The translations under genes were made by a program, and so were the position numbers. This document shows positions 57,313 through 64,000 of a DNA stretch of 64,000 bases, piece after piece (positions within the stretch are counted from its first letter, which is position 1; every line of letters begins with the position of its first letter). The notes beneath the pieces were generated by a model that saw only the letters and a program-made list of their open reading frames with translations, was not told where the DNA came from and did not search any database. The DNA is from Molanna angustata (taxonomy: Eukaryota > Arthropoda > Insecta > Trichoptera > Molannidae): contig OY754979.1 of NCBI GenBank assembly GCA_963576475.1, positions 26,734,034 through 26,798,033 on the forward strand, given 5' to 3'.

Positions 57313-58500
57313 GATAGAGTAGTATTGTTCCTCATTTTTATTAGCAACATAAAATGAGCGATTTGTAATGCATAGTTTGTGATACCGCAGATCCGCGGAA
57401 TTGATGACCACAGTCCCGCAGGTGTGCAGTATCGAAATTTTGATACGGGATTAAATTCTCTAAGAGGGTTGTTAAGCCACAGATAGATAGAATAGTATTG
57501 TTCCTCATTTTTATTAGCAACATAAAATGAGCGATTTGTAATGCATAGTTTGTGATACCGCAGATCCGCGGAATTGATGACCACAGTCCCGCAGGTGTGC
57601 AGTATCGAAATTTTGATACGGGATTAAATTCTCTAAGAGGGTTGTTAAGCCACAGATAGATAGAATAGTATTGTTCCTCATTTTTATTAGCAACATAAAA
57701 TGAGCGATTTGTAATGCATAGTTTGTGATACCGCAGATCCGCGGAATTGATGACCACAGTCCCGCAGGTGTGCAGTATCGAAATTTTGATACGGGATTAA
57801 ATTCTCTAAGAGGGTTGTTAAGCCACAGATAGATAGAATAGTATTGTTCCTCATTTTTATTAGCAACATAAAATGAGCGATTTGTAATACATAGTTTGTG
57901 ATACCGCAGATCCGCGGAATTGATGACCACAGTCCCGCAGGTGTGCAGTATCGAAATTTTGATACGGGATTAAATTCTCTAAGAGGGTTGTTAAGCCACA
58001 GATAGATAGAGTAGTATTGTTCCTCATTTTTATTAGCAACATAAAATGAGCGATTTGTAATGCATAGTTTGTGATACCGCAGATCCGCGGAATTGATGAC
58101 CACAGTCCCGCAGGTGTGCAGTATCGAAATTTTGATACGGGATTAAATTCTCTAAGAGGGTTGTTAAGCCACAGATAGATAGAATAGTATTGTTCCTCAT
58201 TTTTATTAGCAACATAAAATGAGCGATTTGTAATACATAGTTTGTGATACCGCAGATCCGCGGAATTGATGACCACAGTCCCGCAGGTGTGCAGTATCGA
58301 AATTTTGATACGGGATTAAATTCTCTAAGAGGGTTGTTAAGCCACAGATAGATAGAATAGTATTGTTCCTCATTTTTATTAGCAACATAAAATGAGCGAT
58401 TTGTAATACATAGTTTGTGATACCGCAGATCCGCGGAATTGATGACCACAGTCCCGCAGGTGTGCAGTATCGAAATTTTGATACGGGATTAAATTCTCTA
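57305..58500. repeat. 173-bp satellite, about seven units
   Basis: 'agtattgttcctcattttta' recurs at 57321, 57494, 57667, 57840, 58013, 58186 and 58359, exactly 173 bp apart. Units are nearly identical (single changes such as 'taatgcat/taatacat' and 'gaatag/gagtag'). Each unit has the hairpin-prone 'ctcatttttattagcaacat...aaaatgag', 'ccgcagatccgcgg' and a 'cagatagatagaatag' joint. The last unit stops at 'attaaattctcta'. The overlapping 138-codon minus ORFs repeat every 173 bp in shifting frames and are artefacts. Confidence 0.97.
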
Positions 58501-60265
58501 GTCCAGACCATCTATATTGACCCTCTCCAATAGTTTGTATCCATCACAGCCTTGATATTTGAAGCTGTGAGGACCACATTATAAGGCTTCCTCATGAGTG
58601 GCCACACCAGTAGATGCGCCTCTCAACAGTCGCATGTCACATCCTACTCGCTTCCCATCAGTTCCCATATCTACATATTCACCTTGCATTTACTCACGCC
58701 ACGTCTGATCAGGGCTTTCCAACTCCCATTGGTATCCGGCTGGTAGAGACTCGCTTGGTTTTATCCATTCTTCTTTCATGGGAGATTTTGCGCAATTCGT
58801 CGGTTTCCGTTAGAAAACTACGTCTTGATCAGAGCCTCGATACTGGGGGGTTGTACTCATACAGGGAGTGTCTGGGTTCGTTTTTGCTTCTCTTCCTCAG
58901 GTGTCTTCGGATATTATTTGGCGATGCTATTCCAGCCAGGAGACGGACCTTTTATATTGGTTCTCGAGTGTTTTTTGACATACCTGCATTCCAGAAATCT
59001 GAACTTACCGCAAATCCAACCCTTTTCTTCCAAATGAGTAAGATTGTACTGTATACATAAATTATGCAAGATAGTAATTGGTTTAAAACTTTTTTTTACA
59101 TTATTTTATCGCATATACAATCAGAATATGCGATAACACAATTCACTACTTCATAACCTGAGAATCAGAAATATTCAACCAGAGGCCTTCATTACCCGAG
59201 AATCTCTACCATAGCTTGGTGCCATTCATCATTCAATTTTTATTTTATGGGAAGAAATAATTAAGGGGTCACTGTATATTTTTCTGTTTAATTTTTATTT
59301 TATCTTTTAATCAATTTCTTGAAAATGTTGGTGGACAATAATACAAAAAAAATGTGTAATAGCCAATATGAACAATTATTTGAAATATGTAAAATACTTC
59401 CAATAGTGAGGCAGTAGATTTCCAAATAGGAATACCTACATACATAGTATACATATTTATTATAAATATTTTTTAATGAAGTTACTTTTTTGCCATCGTG
59501 ATATGTAAAAATAATGGAAAACAAATCATGTAGGTAATTTCAATTCGTGTAACAACTAGACGGCAAGTTAATATTATGTATGCTTGATATACATAAATAT
59601 ATTGTTGTGTCCGTTGTCAATGATTTGAATTACGGAACAAAATTTATAACTATCAAACAATTGGCCACTGTGTGGGTAACTGGTTTTTATTTATTAAATT
59701 ATTTCGCGTTTTTTGTTCAATCGCGGCGGTCGTCTGTATATTATTCCTCTACAAAACGTGTTTATTTGGTCTCGTAAACAACGAATTTATTTTAATTGTT
59801 AAATAATAAATAATTATTATACATTTTATTTTCGACATTTTTTCGTGATTTTATATGTGAAAAATAATTGTAAACGATAGCAGCAACGAGTGGTTAGTGA
59901 TTGTTGTGTATAATCTTCTCAGAACCAAATGTCAAAAGAGTATCTGTATTTTTAGTGATATTGCAAGTGCTGTGCGATGTGTAGTTTTAATTACTATACA
60001 TTAATTTTATTTATTTGTTCCACAACAGTATGTTTTTATACAGGTAATTAAGTTTTATTAAATAAAAATATTGAAATAATAATAACTAAGTAGTTACATT
60101 TTTACATATTATTTTTAAAATAACCTTGCACTGTTGTAATACCTATGTGATCGAAATCTAAGGTCAAAAGACAGGGTCGGTACATGGATATAGAATTGCC
60201 TCCGGTTTATTTTTTATGCATATTTTTGCAGTTTTACATTCGTTCAGTTTTTACTATTGAAAATC
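58501..60265. other. No gene assigned
   Basis: 58520-59040 is GC-richer than its surroundings and has open frames on both strands (148 codons +), with no family I recognise. It may be an old retroelement body. Beyond it is AT-rich with no structure seen. Confidence 0.35.
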
Positions 60266-60269
60266 GAGC

Positions 60270-60480
60270 TTGAAACTATGCCTCTTGCACTGTATGGTAA
60301 TGAATAAATGTAACATAAGTGGAATATTATTTATTTCTCCTCGACTCTACAACAGTTTACCTTCATCTCTTAAAGAAATAACATCACAAACATTATTCAA
60401 AATAAATATTAATACATACGAAGTAAATTATGGACGGACAGAATTTACAAAAATAACTAGATATAGAGCAGAATACTGAG
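60270..60480 (+). mobile_element. LINE C-terminal remnant
   Basis: 'PRLYNSLPSSLKEITSQTLF' followed by 'KININTY' is the 'iriwNsLP.sir...s...Fk..lk..l' end of CR1/L2-type ORF2. Confidence 0.6.
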
Positions 60481-60483
60481 AAT

Positions 60484-60545
60484 ACCCCCTATTCAGTAAC
60501 TATTGTAACTAAAATAGGAACGTTCTACCCCCTGTATTGTGTGCC
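60484..60545. repeat. Terminal fragment of the fold-back family at 22388
   Basis: 'cccctattcagtaactattg' and 'taactaaaataggaacgttc' match the outer end of 22388-22766. The other arm is absent. Confidence 0.65.
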
Positions 60546-60716
60546 TATTTATTGTGGAACGGAACCTGGAAACCCGGAACTAGAACCTGGTCCATAATTG
60601 CATTTATAGTCATTAAAAATTCTAAACTGCTAGCCTTAGAACAGGAGTTCCTAGTTGGGCAGCAGTTATACTTGTTGTTATTGTAAATATGGTGTGATAA
60701 TAAAAATAATAAATAT

Positions 60717-60800
60717 GTGAGTGGTGCCAGAGCGGTTAGCACTCTCTGGTTTAGTAATCCTGTGGTCGAGAGTTCGAATCCTGCCACGACCGAATTCGTT
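60717..60800 (+). mobile_element. SINE family C head
   Basis: tRNA-like head with A box (TGCCAGAGCGG), 'ggtttagtaatcctg' and B box (GTTCGAATCC), followed by 'ccacgaccgaattcgttc'. The acceptor ends pair in part. The anticodon stem is imperfect, and the flank shows the SINE joint seen at 3180. Confidence 0.7.
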
Positions 60801-61063
60801 CTAATTTATATATTTTATGTCGATTCTAATTTATACTAATATTATCGTTCAAATTTATATGATAATGTCGATTATACGTAATTAATAACTTAGTTTTTAA
60901 TTAAATATAAAAAATAAGATTATAAAACTTTGCGAGACCGCAAGAATCTTCCATTGAGTCATAAAAGACTCTCGGTTTTGGTCTTGCCACGACACATGCG
61001 GTCTTTTGCAAGTCCAGTAAGGTCTTTTCTCATCACTAAGTATAAAACCAAAATTATAATAAA

Positions 61064-61170
61064 CACTTTCGTGCACCCTGCGCAAGTGGCAAGTTTTTTG
61101 CCATATAGCAATTTCTTCCAACTAACCAGTGTTTCCAGCTCAGAGAAGCAATATAAACGTGAGAAATTTA
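61064..61170 (-). mobile_element. SINE family A body fragment
   Basis: 'gtgcaccctgcgcaagtggc', 'caactaaccagtgtttccag' and 'acgtgagaaattta' match the family A body, including the longer version seen at 661. No head. Confidence 0.75.
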
Positions 61171-61429
61171 CGTCACATATTGTCAGACGCCCTTAAGCAG
61201 TTTCCAAACAAAGTTTCAGAAATGTATAAGATGTTACCTTCATACGGTATTTTCAGTTATAAAGCATATTGACCTTCCATCGGCGGTCGTTAGGAACAGG
61301 TTTTTCCATAATAACAGACTTATCTTCTTAATGGTATGACAACATCGTTGCTGCGAATATTGTGGGTTTTTTTTCTTTCACGGGTAATCTTCAATTATTA
61401 TTTATTACCTACGTATCTTCTTTGTATAT

Positions 61430-61790
61430 ATATAAGTCTTATATACGTATGTATGTCACTGAACTCTTAAACGACAGGGCCAATTTTGATGAGCTTTTGT
61501 ATGTTGGAGTGTATCCCTGGATGCTTTATATTCACAATTCGAATCGAAAATTGTAATACTGTAAATTAAAAATATAAAAAATGTCTAAGTATTGCACGCC
61601 TGGTATTTTGCATACATTATAACTTTTGAGATACACAATAAAATGTGAAACAGGAGTTTCATTAATATCTTTATATTATATTATTATAATTCTTCTGTAC
61701 GTGTGTATGTCACTGAACTCCTTAACGCTTGGACCAATTTCGGTGGTTTTTTTTCTATTATCATTTTCTGGTGTCCCGCAAGAGCCAAAA
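61430..61790. repeat. Two diverged copies of a short dispersed repeat
   Basis: 'tatgtcactgaactcttaaa' plus '..gggccaatttt' at about 61450 and 'tatgtcactgaactccttaa' plus '..ggaccaattt' at about 61706. I recall similar sequence as a common dispersed repeat in insect genomes. No class assigned. Confidence 0.5.
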
Positions 61791-61965
61791 TAACTTCTTA
61801 CATAGGTATTTCACAACCCATTCTGCATGCTGCCTTTATGGTAGGGCGAGACCGATGTGTAGGATTACACGCATGTGTCGTGCTTTATTTTATAATTTTA
61901 TGCACATACGCACACCCGTCGCTGGCTACCCCATATTGTGGATCATTCCGTGATGGTGTCTGATT
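61790..61965. repeat. Dispersed repeat family D, reverse copy
   Basis: 'cacccgtcgctggctacccc', 'atattgtggatcattccgtg' and 'catgtgtcgtgctttatttt' match the complement of 3705-3835. Confidence 0.6.
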
Positions 61966-61969
61966 ATTT

Positions 61970-62940
61970 TCATGTTTGCTGAACCAGTTAATAGCGGACG
62001 AAGGGAAAATAAAATGCAACAAACGCATCAATCAAGCTATCAATTGGGAATAATTCTCCCATCCAGATTCTTAATATATCAAAGGATTCGACTCTGAGGA
62101 GGTCGCTATACTACCTATCAACCCTAATAATTATTGACGTTAACGATTATACACGTATTCATTTTTACCGATTTGGCATTTTTATTAAATTTTTTTTCGA
62201 TAAATCTAATATTTCTAAATTACGGCTAAACGATTTTGGAATAATGCCAGTGGCTGAAATAATGAATGGTAATATTATCATTTTACGAGAATGCCAAAGT
62301 CTTTAAATCTCGTTACCTAAAGCAGTGTATTTTCTAATTATTTATTGTATTTTATGATAAACGAGTAAATAAAAAAAATGTGGACACTCTTTTCAAAGTT
62401 TTCTACTCGTTGAAATGTTATTGACAAAAGAAATTCATAAAAATACTCCTGGTTTTATGCAATTAGTATAGCATTATTGTTTCCTTCGTATGAAATACAA
62501 AGTTGTTCAATTTTATCAAAACATTAAACGAATCATACTGGAAACAGTAGGTATTAACATACATTGTCATCGGGAATACACAAATTCTGAAAGTTCCAGT
62601 ACAGACAGATAATACAATAAATACAATACTTTCAATAAGTGTATTTTTTTATATTTTCTTGTTTGTTCTCGCTATCAATCTTTTTTACGATTACACATTA
62701 TACATATTTTATGTTGTCTGCTTGTTTTCTAATCTAGTTGTTTAGAAGAAATCGCCCAATGGCAATAAGTTCACCAGTGTACTATGTATGTATGTACATA
62801 AATATGAATAAATAAATTCACTCGAATTATCTCAATCAAACTGATGAATATGATGGAATTTGTCGCGAATACACGGTCCAAAATGTTATAGTATAAAAAA
62901 ATTAAAGTACATAGGTTATTATTGAATTATATTTCCTGTT
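61970..62940. other. No gene seen
   Basis: AT-rich. 'gcccaatggcaataagttca' at about 62755 is the retroelement-tail-like word also seen at 26656 and 33492. Confidence 0.4.
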
Positions 62941-62944
62941 CCTA

Positions 62945-63225
62945 CACTTAGGCTGGCTTGTTTCAACAAAAGTAAAGGTAATAGTATAGTTAAAATACTT
63001 TGATTACGTGAAATTGTTCAAAAAATGCGTTGTTTAATGGCATTAGTTTTCAATGAAACAACCAAAACTTTTGAATAATTTTGTGAAATCAAAGTATTTC
63101 AACTAACAATACTTTTACTATGATCTTTGTTCGAGAAAAACAGCCTTAGATTTCAAAAATTACATTATTTCATTGAAACAACCAAATGCATTGAACAATT
63201 TAATGAAATAAAAGTAATCGAATAT
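62945..63225. repeat. Fold-back repeat
   Basis: The left arm 'taaaatactttgattacgtg' pairs with the right 'tgtgaaatcaaagtatttca' stretch. 'ttcaatgaaacaaccaaaac' recurs as 'ttcattgaaacaaccaaatg' at 63169. About 210 bp of inverted structure next to the perfect hairpin element. Confidence 0.55.
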
Positions 63226-63239
63226 TTTTATTATTGCAT

Positions 63240-63485
63240 ATGCGCAAACATTGGATTTTTTCCCTGTCGGGAGTCAAAGATATTTTTTATCAGATTTTTA
63301 ATTATTTCAATAGAGACGAAATTGGAATATTTATTGTAGGAGAACCGGGAAATCAAGGCACCTACAGGGCTTACGACCTGTCATCGGCTGGTTTACGTGA
63401 TCACTTTCAGGTCGTAAGCCCTGTAGGTGCCTTGATTTCCCGGTTCTCCTACAATAAATATTCCAATTTCGTCTCTATTGAGATA
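63240..63485. repeat. Perfect 73-bp inverted repeat with 27-nt loop (family H)
   Basis: 63308-63380 and 63408-63480 are exact reverse complements over all 73 positions by my base-by-base reading, separated by 27 nt ('tcatcggctggtttacgtga' plus 7). The segment left of it ('ggattttttccctgtcggga') belongs to the same family as 13374-13630. One arm plus loop recurs, diverged, at 2944-3045. Confidence 0.93.
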
Positions 63486-63488
63486 GTA

Positions 63489-64000
63489 GTTCAACTATCA
63501 ACTATGATATTATTGCTATCAACTATGATTGGCCGCTGGTGGCAAATAAGTACACCACAACTACAAATTTGATTATGTATTATTGAATGTGATATATTTG
63601 TGTAAATTTTAATATAAAAACATCAGTCCGTGATGTTAAGTTAGTACTGCTTGAAGTATAATAATCGATTATATTACGTACATCTTGGGTCAATAGTTCA
63701 TATTGGAAAGATAAGTATTTATTTATTATATATTTTTGTAAATGTGTTTGAAATTTTGGAACCAATGTCGTTTTGGGTACCATCTTTACAGGGCCGGAAG
63801 ACTTAAAGGTTCAAGTGTTGCTGCTGCATCGGGCGAAATGAAACTTGCGACACGAAATATGTATTTTTTTTACTCTCAATTACAACGGAATAGTGGAGTT
63901 TCAAGATTTCGTAATTTATAAGATTTTTCTTCTCATTAATTTCTCAACAGACATCATGGAGAGTTAAATAATAATAGGGGGAAGTCCTACAGTACCGTCA
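63489..64000. other. No gene seen; possible hAT end at 63789
   Basis: 'cagggccggaagacttaaag' at 63789 resembles the CAGGGCCGG terminus of the hAT elements at 12850 and 16590. The partner end would lie outside the window, so it cannot be confirmed. Confidence 0.3.

Noticed and set aside
57305..58500. CRISPR array or repeat-spacer system
   Set aside because: Units are contiguous with no unique spacers, and the genome is eukaryotic.
57341..58511. Family of 138-codon genes on the minus strand
   Set aside because: They are spaced exactly 173 bp apart and are the same satellite read through shifting frames.
60719..60792. Functional tRNA gene
   Set aside because: Same family C head with an imperfect anticodon stem, followed by the SINE joint.

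Overview
The window looks like insect nuclear DNA and is most likely lepidopteran. It is strongly AT-rich, its genes are split by GT..AG introns, and it is saturated with SINEs, LINE 3' ends, MITEs and fold-back repeats. Both conserved proteins read as insect orthologues. The lepidopteran placement is an inference from LINE-tail style and the many short runs of the 'taggtacc' kind. I see no operons, bacterial genes, CRISPR array or rRNA.

Two host genes are well supported, both on the + strand. The first is lolal (lola-like, also called batman), a protein that is almost entirely one BTB/POZ domain. It is complete in three coding exons (19479-19574, 23947-24033, 25334-25543; 130 aa), with a probable non-coding 5' exon ending at 19033. 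The second is Gale, UDP-glucose 4-epimerase, complete in six coding exons (38805-39047, 39481-39594, 41254-41433, 42594-42707, 44949-45120, 50012-50259; 356 aa, or 367 aa from an upstream ATG). Lolal is a chromatin and transcription adaptor and Gale a Leloir-pathway enzyme, so they are neighbours without an evident functional link. A possible third, unrecognised gene lies on the - strand at 34928-35186, where an 80-codon ORF follows a good splice acceptor.

Layout: 1-18.9 kb is a gene-poor repeat bed. It holds degenerate LINEs, three tRNA-derived SINE families (here A, B, C), hAT-like elements with 8-bp target duplications and several fold-back families. 18.9-25.5 kb is lolal, whose introns hold nested fold-back elements and LINE ends. 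25.5-38.7 kb is intergenic, with a hAT MITE, a deleted Tigger element and a LINE RT fragment. 38.8-50.3 kb is Gale, whose introns are packed with LINE 3' ends in both orientations, two fragments with restriction-like endonuclease domains, a 65-bp and a 76-bp tandem array, and a decayed transposon-like protein gene. 50.4-64 kb is again repeats: a PIF/Harbinger-derived element, a 173-bp satellite of about seven units that starts at a LINE tail, and a perfect 73-bp inverted repeat near the right end.

I did not find a convincing new multi-gene system. The notable signals are transposon biology: nested insertions that can be ordered by target-site duplications, a hAT element that carries a LINE tail, tandem amplification inside a retrotransposon coding domain, a satellite that may have arisen at a LINE tail, and unexplained coding-like stretches at 4604-4888, 16310-16585 and 34928-35186. 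Repeat family letters and MITE names are mine. LINE clade assignments come from motif memory, not from a search.
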